A DNA stretch of 64,000 bases, from assembly GCF_900114675.1 (NCBI RefSeq), contig NZ_FOZM01000002.1:186001-250000 (forward strand). Reading direction: 5' to 3'. Of this stretch, positions 56,762 through 64,000 are shown piece by piece; within the stretch, counting starts at the first letter, position 1, and each line of letters opens with the position of its first letter. The DNA comes from Yoonia litorea. Its GTDB lineage: Bacteria > Pseudomonadota > Alphaproteobacteria > Rhodobacterales > Rhodobacteraceae. Position numbers and translations under genes: made by a program. The notes under the pieces were generated by a model, which worked only from the letters and a program-made list of their open reading frames with translations, had not been told where the DNA came from and searched no databases.

Positions 56762-57580
56762 ATGCCCCAGATTACTGACAGAGCCGCCCTCAGCCGCAAT
56801 CGTGCGAGGGCAGAGCCCGAAGCGCTGTTCTTGCAGGAACACGCCGCTGACGAACTTCAGGAGAGACTGAACGAGGTTAACAGAACCTTTAAGTCAGTCG
56901 CGATTGTTACGGGATTCCCGCGTTTCTGGCAGGACCGCTTTCCGGATGCAAAAGTCATCACTGACACCGAAACACTGGATTTGAGTCAAGGCGCACATGA
57001 TCTGGTCATCCATGCGATGAGTTTGCACTGGGCCAACGATCCTGTCGGACAACTGGTGCAGTGCCGACACGCGCTGACGCCGGATGGACTTTTGCTTTGC
57101 ATTTTTCTTGGTGGGCAGACTTTGCACGAACTGCGCGCATCCTTGGCTGAGGCTGAGGCGAATGTTACTGGCGGGTTGTCACCGCGGATCGCGCCAATGG
57201 GTGAAATCCGCGACCTCGGTGGCCTGTTGCAGCGGGCGGGTTTCGCACTTCCAGTTGCGGACAGCACCCACCTGACAGCCAGCTACGTGAATGCCTTTCA
57301 TCTGATGCATGATCTGAGAAAGATGGGCGAAAATAACGCGCTGTCCGACCGCATCAGGCACATGACCCGACGCAATGTTCTGACAGAGGCTGCGTGTATC
57401 TATGCCGACAACTTCCGGAATGACGACAACAGGGTCGATGCGACATTTGAATTTATCACACTCACGGGGTGGTCGCCGGATGCAAGCCAACCGCAACCGC
57501 TGCGACCGGGCAGTGCGACAGCCCGCCTCGCCGACGCATTGGGAACACAAGAAACGCCCCTTGATAGGTCCAATGACTGA
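56762..57580 (+). CDS. SAM-dependent methyltransferase-fold protein, NDUFAF5-like
   Basis: 272 residues from the ATG at 56762, which gives MPQITDRAALSRNRARA as in relatives; other in-frame ATGs lie at 56705-56756. Class I methyltransferase fold with LVIHAMSLHWANDPVGQLVQCRHALTPDGLLLCIFLGG. The pattern resembles the alphaproteobacterial homologues of mitochondrial NDUFAF5, which hydroxylates an arginine in a complex I subunit, and also BioC. The role here is inferred. Confidence 0.8.
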   Translation: MPQITDRAALSRNRARAEPEALFLQEHAADELQERLNEVNRTFKSVAIVTGFPRFWQDRFPDAKVITDTETLDLSQGAHDLVIHAMSLHWANDPVGQLVQCRHALTPDGLLLCIFLGGQTLHELRASLAEAEANVTGGLSPRIAPMGEIRDLGGLLQRAGFALPVADSTHLTASYVNAFHLMHDLRKMGENNALSDRIRHMTRRNVLTEAACIYADNFRNDDNRVDATFEFITLTGWSPDASQPQPLRPGSATARLADALGTQETPLDRSND

Positions 57581-57632
57581 TTTGGGACGTATCCCATTTA
57601 ACTACCACCAGAATGACGCTACCTAGAGGGCG

Positions 57633-58718
57633 ATGAAAATGTTCGATGCACAAACCCAAACGGAAGAGCGCCCAGCGGTTTGCCCTGTCCATGCACAGCC
57701 TGATCATCCGCCAATCAAGCCAGCGCGGGTGGGTATTCTTGTTGCGAACCTGGGAACACCAGACGCGACCGACTATTGGTCGATGCGGCGTTATCTGAAC
57801 GAATTTCTTTCTGACAAGCGCGTCATCGATTACTCGGCATGGATATGGCAACCGCTATTGCAACTCGTGATCCTGTCAAAGCGTCCCTTTTCTTCTGGAG
57901 CGGCCTACAAGTCGATCTGGAACGAGGAAGAGAACGAAAGCCCTTTGATGACCATCACGAAGGCGCAGACAGCTGCGATCAAAGCAAAGATGGTCGAGCG
58001 TTACGGTGATGATGTGCGCGTCGATTTCTGTATGCGCTACGGCAATCCGTCAACCAAATCCAAAGTCCGCGAAATGGTTGAGGCCGGATGCACGAAGATC
58101 CTGTTTTTCCCGCTCTACCCTCACTATGCAGGAGCGACATCAGCGACCGCCAACGATCAGTTCTTCCGCGCGCTCATGGAAGAGAAATGGCAGCCGATCG
58201 CGCGTGTGGTCGAACCCTATTTTGATGATCCCGCCTATATCGAAGCGCTCGCACAATCCATTGAGCGCGCATATGAAAACGCAGAAACGCGTCCGCAAAA
58301 ACTGGTGTGTTCCTATCATGGCGTGCCGGAGCGCTATCTGCGTGAAGGCGACCCCTATCACTGCCAGTGCCAGAAGACGACGCGCCTGCTCAAGGAACGT
58401 CTGGGGTGGGACGACACTGAAATCGTCACGACCTTCCAGTCCCGCTTCGGGCCCGAAGAATGGTTGAAGCCGTACACAGTCGAAGAAGTCGCGCGCCTGG
58501 CCGAAGAAGACGGGATCAAGAACATTGCTGTCTGTGCACCTGCCTTCTCGGCAGACTGCATTGAAACGCTTGAAGAGATTAACGAAGAGATCAAAGAAAG
58601 CTTCGAAGAAGCGGGCGGTGAACACTTCACCTATATTCCTTGTCTTAACGATGACCCTGCGCATATCGATGCACTTTGCGGGACAATTGAACGTAATCTC
58701 AAAGGCTGGCTTGCCTGA
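57633..58718 (+). CDS. hemH: Ferrochelatase
   Basis: 361 residues, start at ATG 57633 or 57639. Inserts iron into protoporphyrin IX, the last step of haem synthesis. VGILVANLGTPDATDYWSMRRYLNEFLSDKRVID, FFPLYPHYAGAT, SYHGVPERYLREGDPYHCQC and the region with VCAPAFSADCIETLEEI are conserved; the H in SYHG and E in the last block are the metal-site residues. Other haem genes of the window (hemD) are 50 kb away. Confidence 0.97.
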   Translation: MKMFDAQTQTEERPAVCPVHAQPDHPPIKPARVGILVANLGTPDATDYWSMRRYLNEFLSDKRVIDYSAWIWQPLLQLVILSKRPFSSGAAYKSIWNEEENESPLMTITKAQTAAIKAKMVERYGDDVRVDFCMRYGNPSTKSKVREMVEAGCTKILFFPLYPHYAGATSATANDQFFRALMEEKWQPIARVVEPYFDDPAYIEALAQSIERAYENAETRPQKLVCSYHGVPERYLREGDPYHCQCQKTTRLLKERLGWDDTEIVTTFQSRFGPEEWLKPYTVEEVARLAEEDGIKNIAVCAPAFSADCIETLEEINEEIKESFEEAGGEHFTYIPCLNDDPAHIDALCGTIERNLKGWLA

Positions 58719-58724
58719 ACATAG

Positions 58725-58979
58725 ATGAAAATCAGGTGGACACCGCAAGGCGCTGAAATCGATGCCGTCGATCTCGGCGGTTTGCTAGGACTTGATCCTG
58801 CAACGGTGCCAGCAAAGATGCGACAGGGTGAGATCACGAGCCGTTCCGAGGAAGGCATAGACGAGGACGCTGGCAAACATCGCCTGACGTTCTGGTACAA
58901 AGGCCGCCGTGTCCGCATTATCTGCGACGCACAGGGAAACGTCCTAAAAACAACACGAACGAATCCCCCGAAATCCTAG
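58725..58979 (+). CDS. DUF6522-like small protein
   Basis: 84 residues. MKIRWTPQGAEIDAVDLGGLLGLDPATVPAKMRQGEITSR and HRLTFWYKGRRVRIICDAQGNVLKT fit the DUF6522 pattern as I recall it. Starts 6 bases after hemH, so it is co-transcribed. Function unknown. Confidence 0.75.
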   Translation: MKIRWTPQGAEIDAVDLGGLLGLDPATVPAKMRQGEITSRSEEGIDEDAGKHRLTFWYKGRRVRIICDAQGNVLKTTRTNPPKS

Positions 58980-59211
58980 CGGATGGTCAGGTTTACCTAA
59001 GGGTAGTTTCATTCAGCCAGCGTGAAACCATGACGCGAATTTTGCAAAAATCCTTGTAATTCTTGCGGAAAATGCCGGTAAACGGGCGGTTTCGACGCCC
59101 GCTGTTCATGTAAATGCCTCAATAGAGCCTCATTTATCTGGCATTCATTATGATGATTTTTTGTGTTGGTTAGGAGCGCGCCGGAGTTTTGGCGCGATAA
59201 AAGGTGATATT
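58980..59211 (+). other. Leader and intergenic region upstream of the Ser/Thr kinase
   Basis: 232 bases. Two hairpins: CGGGCG (59083-59088) with CGCCCG (59096-59101), and CGCGCC (59177-59182) with GGCGCG (59191-59196) just before the AAGGTGA ribosome-binding site. The second could affect access to that site. No open frame of note. Confidence 0.4.
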
Positions 59212-60462
59212 ATGACAGCAGCAAAACATGCTGATCTGGATATCGTCCCCCCTGAGGGTAGTGAAGCACTTCCAAGCGGGACGGACCTGCTTGGGGATCA
59301 GTTTACAATCGAACGTCCGCTGAGCAATGGCGGGTTCGGAATCACCTATCTTGCCAAGGACAACTTCCTGAACAGGCGGGTTGTTATCAAGGAATGCTAT
59401 CCCGAAGTCTTTTGCCGGCGTGAGGGCCGCAACGTCCTGGTCCGCTCAAGCGTTCACCACGAAAAATACCGCGCCATCGTTCAGATGTTCATGCGGGAAG
59501 CGCGCGCCATTGCGAAATTGAAGCATCCCAACATCGTCGGCGTGCACAGAATTTTCGAGGATAACGAAACCGCCTACATGGTTCTCGACCTGATTGAAGG
59601 TCGCGACCTTCTGAGCGTGATCAAAGATACCTACGACGAAGTTGCACCCGATCAGATCAAGGATCTTCTGATCAAGGTGCTTGATGCGATTGATCTGGTT
59701 CACCAGCACGATCTGCTGCACCGCGATATCTCGCCTGACAACATCCTTCTCGATAAATGGGGCAACCCGATCCTCATCGATTTCGGCGCAGCCCGCGAGG
59801 AAGCAAGCCGCGAAACTCGCGCCGTCTCTACCGTTTTGGTCGTGAAAGACGGGTATTCCCCTCAGGAGTTCTACTTTGCAGGCGGCAAACAAAGCCCAAG
59901 CAGTGATCTCTACGCTTTGGGGGCTACCTTCTACCACCTGATCAGCGGCGAGGCGCCTCCCAACAGCCAGACACGGATGGCCGAGTTTGCCAGCAAGAAC
60001 CCCGACCCCTGTGAGCCGCTGGCAGGCAGGTTCCCGGAATATGATCCGGAGTTCCTAGAGGCCATTGATCAAGCGATGGCGATCCTGCCCAAACAACGCA
60101 TTCAAACAGCGCGAGAATGGCTGAATACGGTGACCGGCCGCAAGGACAAAGTCCGGCCTATCCGGCAGACTTCGACTGATGATCTGAACAAGGTCTTGTC
60201 GCGCCTTGTCTCTGAGACAAATGAATACCTGAGTTCCGAACCGCGTGGCGCTGATCCGCGCACCCGGCGCAAGCCGACCCATGCCGAAGCGCCGATACTG
60301 GAGCTTTCCGATCCTGAACCGCAAGAAGAGCCGGAAGAATACGCGTGGCCAGCACGCGATCCTGACCGCGTATGGTCAGAACCGGTCATCGCAAAACCGG
60401 GGCGGCTCGCTGTACCAGCCAGACGGCGTTGGTGGCAATTCAGCTTGTTTGGACGGACCTAA
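59212..60462 (+). CDS. Serine/threonine protein kinase
   Basis: 416 residues from the ATG at 59212 (AAGGTGA upstream). Hanks-type kinase domain (about 30-300) with every key residue: glycine loop LSNGGFGITYLA, K60 in VVIKE, E96 in the C-helix, HRDISPDN (170-177) with D172, and DFG (190-192). The ILKECYP-like tract after K60 is typical of a proteobacterial subgroup. The C-terminal part (300-416) is a disordered acidic linker ending in the basic aromatic tail RRRWWQFSLFGRT; no membrane segment is obvious. No phosphatase or FHA partner is adjacent, so substrates are unknown. Confidence 0.93.
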   Translation: MTAAKHADLDIVPPEGSEALPSGTDLLGDQFTIERPLSNGGFGITYLAKDNFLNRRVVIKECYPEVFCRREGRNVLVRSSVHHEKYRAIVQMFMREARAIAKLKHPNIVGVHRIFEDNETAYMVLDLIEGRDLLSVIKDTYDEVAPDQIKDLLIKVLDAIDLVHQHDLLHRDISPDNILLDKWGNPILIDFGAAREEASRETRAVSTVLVVKDGYSPQEFYFAGGKQSPSSDLYALGATFYHLISGEAPPNSQTRMAEFASKNPDPCEPLAGRFPEYDPEFLEAIDQAMAILPKQRIQTAREWLNTVTGRKDKVRPIRQTSTDDLNKVLSRLVSETNEYLSSEPRGADPRTRRKPTHAEAPILELSDPEPQEEPEEYAWPARDPDRVWSEPVIAKPGRLAVPARRRWWQFSLFGRT

Positions 60463-60471
60463 AACCACAAA

Positions 60472-60496
60472 GGGCGCCTTTGACGGCGCCCTTTTT
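60472..60496 (+). terminator. Intrinsic terminator after the kinase gene
   Basis: GGGCGCC (60472-60478) pairs perfectly with GGCGCCC (60485-60491) around 6 bases and is followed by five Ts. It lies between the convergent kinase and L,D-transpeptidase genes and may also work weakly on the minus strand. Confidence 0.88.
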
Positions 60497-60515
60497 CGGT
60501 TAGGTGAACTGTCTG

Positions 60516-61097
60516 TTACAGGATCAAAACCTGCGTGCCGACTTTCGTCAGATCGTAAAGCTCGGCAATGTGCTCGTTATACAGCCCGATACATCCGTTC
60601 GAAGACCTCCGCCCGATCTTCCGCGTGTCGTGGGTGCCGTGGATACGGTAATACTGCCACGTCAAATGAAGCGCGTGAGATCCCAGCGGGTTATCAGGAC
60701 CCGGGCCGATGAAGTCTGGCCATTCAGGGTTGCGCAACTTCATGGCCGGTGTCGGTGCCCAGCTTGGCCCTTCGACCTTGCGCGTAATCGAGGTGCGGCC
60801 GGTCCGCGTCAGATCCTGTGTCAGCGGCACACTTGTCGGGAACAGTTTGTAGACGCTCTCGTCTTCAGACCAGTAGTGCAAAGCGCGCGACTGGATGTCG
60901 ACCAGCACGGCCCCGTTACGCAAACTTGTAAAATACGGCTGCCAGTCAAGCGACCGGAAGCTTGAAATATTCCGCTGTACGCCATCAATGATGTCAGCTT
61001 CGATTTCTGTGCTGTTTTCGGTCTGTGCAGTGGCCGAGGTGCCAATTGCAGCAGCAGTCGCGGCAATAAACCCGCGGCGGGAAAAATTGTTGGTCAT
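60516..61097 (-). CDS. L,D-transpeptidase (YkuD), Tat-exported
   Basis: 193 residues. N-terminus with a twin-arginine motif SRRGFIAA and a hydrophobic stretch ending ATAQ. YkuD domain (about 80-193) with the catalytic motif HGTHDTRKIGRRSSNGCIGLYN; the nucleophile is the cysteine. The usual arginine after GC(I) is glycine here. It would form 3-3 cross-links in peptidoglycan or attach proteins in the periplasm. Confidence 0.92.
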   Translation of the reverse strand: MTNNFSRRGFIAATAAAIGTSATAQTENSTEIEADIIDGVQRNISSFRSLDWQPYFTSLRNGAVLVDIQSRALHYWSEDESVYKLFPTSVPLTQDLTRTGRTSITRKVEGPSWAPTPAMKLRNPEWPDFIGPGPDNPLGSHALHLTWQYYRIHGTHDTRKIGRRSSNGCIGLYNEHIAELYDLTKVGTQVLIL

Positions 61098-61238
61098 TGC
61101 GATCTCCCTGAAGAGGATGGCGGTAATTAATCATCAGATATTGTGTCTCTTTGACGACTGCAATTCAAAGAAACGTCATCCCGAGCGGTTCAATGCCAAG
61201 TGTGTTTGAAGTGCCGCGACAATAGGGCTAAGCACGAT

Positions 61239-61811
61239 ATGAAATTGTTTGGAAACACAACTATGTTGCGACGCTCGTTTGTTCTTAGTCTTCCTGCCGT
61301 GGCATTGGCAGCCTGCGCATCTTCGGCACGGCGTCCCATCGGCCCTGATGGGCTGCCGCTCGATGTCGCTTACCGCATTGATCCCTCGGACACTGCTGCG
61401 ATCCAGTTTCGGATGCTCGACAGCGTGAACGCACTGCGTCGCAATGCCGGTGTGCCGATGGTTCAGTTGGATGCGCGGCTGAATGCCGCCGCAGCAACCC
61501 ATTCGCGTGATATGGCCGTGCAGAACCGTCCTTGGCTCTTTGGATCTGACGGCTCCAGCCCGCTTGAGCGGGCGCGGCGCGTCGGGTTTCCAGGAAGGCT
61601 CTTGGGCGAAAACATCTCGGAGTCGTTTGAAAGCGAGCTGCAAACACTTGCAGCGTGGATGACGCAGGAAGATACGCGAGCCGTGATCCTTGATCCACGC
61701 GCCCGCTTCATGGGCTTCGCCTGGTATCAAGAGCAAGGCGGTAAGCTGTGGTGGACGCTCAACATGGGAAGCGACCCCGCAGAAAGCCGCCCGATCGCCA
61801 GCATACTTTAA
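61239..61811 (+). CDS. CAP (SCP/PR1-like) domain lipoprotein
   Basis: 190 residues from ATG 61239, or 182 from ATG 61263; neither has a strong ribosome-binding site. A short signal region with RRSFVLS and lipobox LAAC suggests a lipoprotein. The CAP domain includes MLDSVNALRRNAGVPMVQLDARLNAAAATHSRDMAVQNR and LLGENISESFES. CAP proteins are extracytoplasmic and of unclear activity. Convergent with the second L,D-transpeptidase; their stops overlap by four bases. Confidence 0.9.
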   Translation: MKLFGNTTMLRRSFVLSLPAVALAACASSARRPIGPDGLPLDVAYRIDPSDTAAIQFRMLDSVNALRRNAGVPMVQLDARLNAAAATHSRDMAVQNRPWLFGSDGSSPLERARRVGFPGRLLGENISESFESELQTLAAWMTQEDTRAVILDPRARFMGFAWYQEQGGKLWWTLNMGSDPAESRPIASIL

Positions 61812-62296
61812 GGGTAGATGTAGATTTTCGTTCCGGTTTCGACCATTGCGAAGATCTCTTCGACTTCTTCGTTCTTCACTGCGATGCAACCCCACGTCCA
61901 GTCAGGCTTCCCAAGCCATTCATTCGGCGTGCCATGAATGAAGATATCCCCACCAGGGCTAACACCACGTGCCCGTGCCTGCGCAATGTCGGAAGGTCTG
62001 GGATAAGAAATACCCAAGGACAAGTGAAAGCGGCTGTTGGGGTTCTTCCGGTCAATCCGGTAGGCACCCTCAGGCGTGCGCCCGTCGCCTTCCTGCATCT
62101 TATGGCCAAGCGGTTCAAACCCCAGGTCGAAGTTATATTCCTTCAACAGGGTTCGGTGATGCAGAATTTGCATTAACCGCCGGTCTTTGAAGACCTGAAT
62201 ACGCGTAACCTCTGGCCCGCGATATTGCGCCGCCCCGGCCGAGCAACCTGCAAGGCCAAGCGCCGTTCCAACCAACATGGATCGTCTTGTAATCAT
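61808..62296 (-). CDS. L,D-transpeptidase family protein, lipoprotein-like
   Basis: 162 residues from the ATG at 62296, which gives MITRRSMLVGTALGLAGCSAG with RR and lipobox LAGC; a longer frame upstream runs into the methyltransferase gene. YkuD domain of the YafK type: KMQEGDGRTPEGAYRI, HLSLGISYPRP, FIHGTPNEW and the catalytic WTWGCIAVKNEEVEEIF. Together with the other L,D-transpeptidase and the CAP gene it forms a small cell-wall group. Confidence 0.92.
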   Translation of the reverse strand: MITRRSMLVGTALGLAGCSAGAAQYRGPEVTRIQVFKDRRLMQILHHRTLLKEYNFDLGFEPLGHKMQEGDGRTPEGAYRIDRKNPNSRFHLSLGISYPRPSDIAQARARGVSPGGDIFIHGTPNEWLGKPDWTWGCIAVKNEEVEEIFAMVETGTKIYIYP

Positions 62297-62390
62297 GAAT
62301 ACTGCCCAATTTTCACGGTCTTTGCCGCTTATGCGAGAAAGATAGCGCAGCTTCGCTTCATCGGGCAATAGGATGCGACAATATGGGTTT

Positions 62391-63590
62391 CTACCGCGTG
62401 AATGGTGCAACAACTTCGGTGTGAGGTGACCAGCGGAACTGATCGACCACCTGCACCCACGGCATTGCAAACCCCGCAGCCACCAAGGCCTGTGCGTCCC
62501 GCGCAAAAGTGACAGGGTTGCATGACACCATCGCAATCGTCTTGATGTCCGATTTTGCCAAAGTCGCAATCTGTGCCTCGGCGCCGGCACGTGGCGGGTC
62601 AATCACAGCAGCATCGAATTTGCGCAGCTCATCTGCCTCCAATGGGCGACGAAAAAGATCCCGCGTCTCGGTCGTGACCCGACGCAGCTGGAAGCCTTCA
62701 CGCCACCCGCGATCAAGTGCTTTCAGCATCGCTGCCTCACCCTCAACAGCATGAACTTCTGAACGCTTTGCCAGCGGTAACGTAAACGTGCCGCACCCTG
62801 CAAAAAGGTCGATAATCCGTGTGGCCTTGGCGGTGATTTCCTCAACAGCCGCAAGCAGACTTTCTTCGCCATGCCGGGTCGCCTGCAAAAAGGCACCCGG
62901 CGGCGGCACCACAGTCGTACCACCGAAGTCCTGCGAAGGCGGATTGATCGTCACAACTGGCTCATCGTTCCATTCCAGACGCGACAACCCGTATTGGTTT
63001 GCGAGTTGAGGCAGCTCGATCCTCAGCTGCGCAGTCAGCTCTTTGTCGGTTTCGACAAGTATATCAGGTCCGTGGTCTGTCTCTGTGACAGTCAGGTCAA
63101 TCTCGCCCTTGCGTGAACAGGCCAGCAGGGTCAGCGCCTCTAGTGCTGGAAAGCTTGCCATCAGTGCAGGAGAAAGCAACTTGCAGCCCGGCACCTCAAC
63201 CAAAGTATCTGACCCTTTCGCATGAAATCCGATCATCGCACCCTTTTTGGTGCGGCGACCCGATAGTTTGGCGCGGCGGCGCGATTGCGCAGGCGAGGTC
63301 GCAACAGGACGAAATTCGGTGCTCAGGCCACGCGCGGTGAGCGCCTTTTCGACAATCTCCTGTTTCCATCCGGCAACGAATTCATCGCTGGCATGCTGCA
63401 TTGCACAGCCGCCGCAGGACTTGAAATGGCGGCAAGGTGGTGCAACTCGATCAGACGATGGAGTCACAATCCGCACAGTCCCGTCTTGCGCGACGTCCAC
63501 CTCCTCCCCGGGCAATACGCGCGGCAAAAGAGATTGCCCGTCAGAAGCACGCCCCAACCCCAGATGTGTCAGGCTTTCGATCGTCAGCAT
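62391..63590 (-). CDS. RNA (uracil-5-)methyltransferase, TrmA/RlmC/RlmD family
   Basis: 399 residues. A short TRAM-like start, an iron-sulfur motif CX5CX2C (C53, C59, C62) with a later cysteine in VPGCKLLSP, the SAM-binding block IDLFAGCGTFTLPLA and the catalytic VSCNPVTFARD. It methylates a uridine in 23S rRNA or tRNA; which one is not decided by sequence alone. Its stop lies 95 bases upstream of the L,D-transpeptidase start, and its start abuts the ABC ATPase stop. Confidence 0.93.
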   Translation of the reverse strand: MLTIESLTHLGLGRASDGQSLLPRVLPGEEVDVAQDGTVRIVTPSSDRVAPPCRHFKSCGGCAMQHASDEFVAGWKQEIVEKALTARGLSTEFRPVATSPAQSRRRAKLSGRRTKKGAMIGFHAKGSDTLVEVPGCKLLSPALMASFPALEALTLLACSRKGEIDLTVTETDHGPDILVETDKELTAQLRIELPQLANQYGLSRLEWNDEPVVTINPPSQDFGGTTVVPPPGAFLQATRHGEESLLAAVEEITAKATRIIDLFAGCGTFTLPLAKRSEVHAVEGEAAMLKALDRGWREGFQLRRVTTETRDLFRRPLEADELRKFDAAVIDPPRAGAEAQIATLAKSDIKTIAMVSCNPVTFARDAQALVAAGFAMPWVQVVDQFRWSPHTEVVAPFTR

Positions 63591-64000
63591 TTATTCCGCC
63601 GCATCTTTCACATTGATAAATCCGCCAGACTGGCGGTTCCAATAGCGCGCATAAAGCCCGCCTTGCGCCAGAAGCGCCTCGTGCGTTCCTTCTTCGACAA
63701 TGCGACCTGCGTCAAGAACGACGATCCGGTCCATCCGCGAAAGTGTTGAGAGCCGATGAGCAATGGCGATGACAGTCTTATCGCCCATGATGCTTTCCAA
63801 GGCATGTTGAATTGAGGCTTCCACCTCAGAGTCCAGTGCGCTTGTCGCCTCGTCCAGCACAAGAATGGGCGCATCCTTCAGAATGGCGCGTGCGATGGCA
63901 ATCCGCTGTCGCTGCCCGCCTGATAGCTTGACGCCACGCTCACCCAGATGGGCATCATAGCCTTTGCGACCCTTGTGGTCTTGCAGATCAAGGATGAAAT
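63591..64000 (-). CDS. ABC exporter ATP-binding/permease protein, partial
   Basis: Only the C-terminal 136 residues are inside the window; the gene continues past the right edge. [16 protein letters not shown] (signature), [12 protein letters not shown] (Walker B) and [17 protein letters not shown] (H loop) show an MsbA/multidrug-type exporter ATPase. The substrate cannot be told. Immediately upstream of, and probably co-transcribed with, the RNA methyltransferase. Confidence 0.93.
   Translation of the reverse strand, partial: FILDLQDHKGRKGYDAHLGERGVKLSGGQRQRIAIARAILKDAPILVLDEATSALDSEVEASIQHALESIMGDKTVIAIAHRLSTLSRMDRIVVLDAGRIVEEGTHEALLAQGGLYARYWNRQSGGFINVKDAAE

Noticed and set aside
57583..57596. 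TGGGA-CGTA-TCCCA inverted repeat before hemH as an iron-responsive operator
   Set aside because: It does not match Irr, RirA or Fur boxes known to me and is too short to stand alone.
1..64000. CRISPR array, insertion sequence, prophage, toxin-antitoxin or secretion island
   Set aside because: No spaced direct repeats, transposase, integrase or phage genes were seen; the gene content is conserved chromosomal backbone.

Overview
The window reads as chromosomal backbone of a marine alphaproteobacterium, most likely Rhodobacteraceae (Roseobacter group). The grounds are moderately GC-rich sequence, gene orders typical of that family (hemD-mic60-hemY opposite tsaD-gpsA; kdsD-lptC-lptA-lptB-hpf-ptsN; rimP-nusA-ylxR-infB; dnaK-dnaJ) and Roseobacter-type families such as the 'NodH-like' double sulfotransferase. 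Identification to genus is not possible from sequence alone. I saw no insertion sequence, prophage, CRISPR array or rRNA operon. No gene-free stretch exceeds 300 bases; the largest gaps (about 190 to 250 bases) are described individually.

Layout. 1-2874: a DctB/DctD-like two-component system (regulator cut by the left edge), then tRNA-Thr(CGT). 3099-6579: hemY, mic60-like and hemD on the minus strand. 6648-9830: tsaD, gpsA, a YciI protein, an EVE protein and a DUF1761 protein. 9936-12578: DUF2853, extensin-like and ahcY on the minus strand. 12771-20292, plus strand: HD hydrolase, GGDEF-EAL protein, RNase D, then the Kdo/LPS-export set kdsD-lptC-lptA-lptB and hpf-ptsN; rpoN, usual between lptB and hpf in many proteobacteria, is absent. 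20289-28137, minus strand: a surface-glycan block (two-domain sulfotransferase, GT14-type transferase, two tandem-duplicated glycosyltransferases, galU, kdsB, cysQ), with a polysaccharide-export-type ABC permease diverging from it (28248-29072).

29307-33222: dnaK, dnaJ, radC. 33219-37002: a hypothetical envelope protein and secA. 37200-40158: parvulin, argJ, mutT and a small secreted protein. 40219-46867: a STAS/SEC14-type protein, the infB-ylxR-nusA-rimP operon and a secreted hypothetical. 47117-52590: a complete peptide-type ABC importer. 52651-58979: pip, ubiG, MarR, nitrilase, glutaredoxin, comF, methyltransferase, hemH, DUF6522. 59212-63590: Ser/Thr kinase, two L,D-transpeptidases around a CAP protein, and an RlmD/TrmA-type methyltransferase; an exporter-type ABC ATPase is cut by the right edge.

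Functional themes. Several genes serve the envelope: Kdo synthesis and activation (kdsD, kdsB), the LPS bridge (lptA/B/C), glycan assembly with sulfation (sulfotransferase plus the PAP phosphatase CysQ), export, and peptidoglycan cross-linking. The most notable structural signals are a perfect 12-bp inverted repeat whose loop holds the radC start codon, an intrinsic-terminator-like hairpin plus a 13-bp hairpin just upstream of rimP, a consensus-like promoter placing the secA transcript start on an upstream ATG, and an AAA+ response regulator that has lost the GAFTGA loop used to contact sigma-54.
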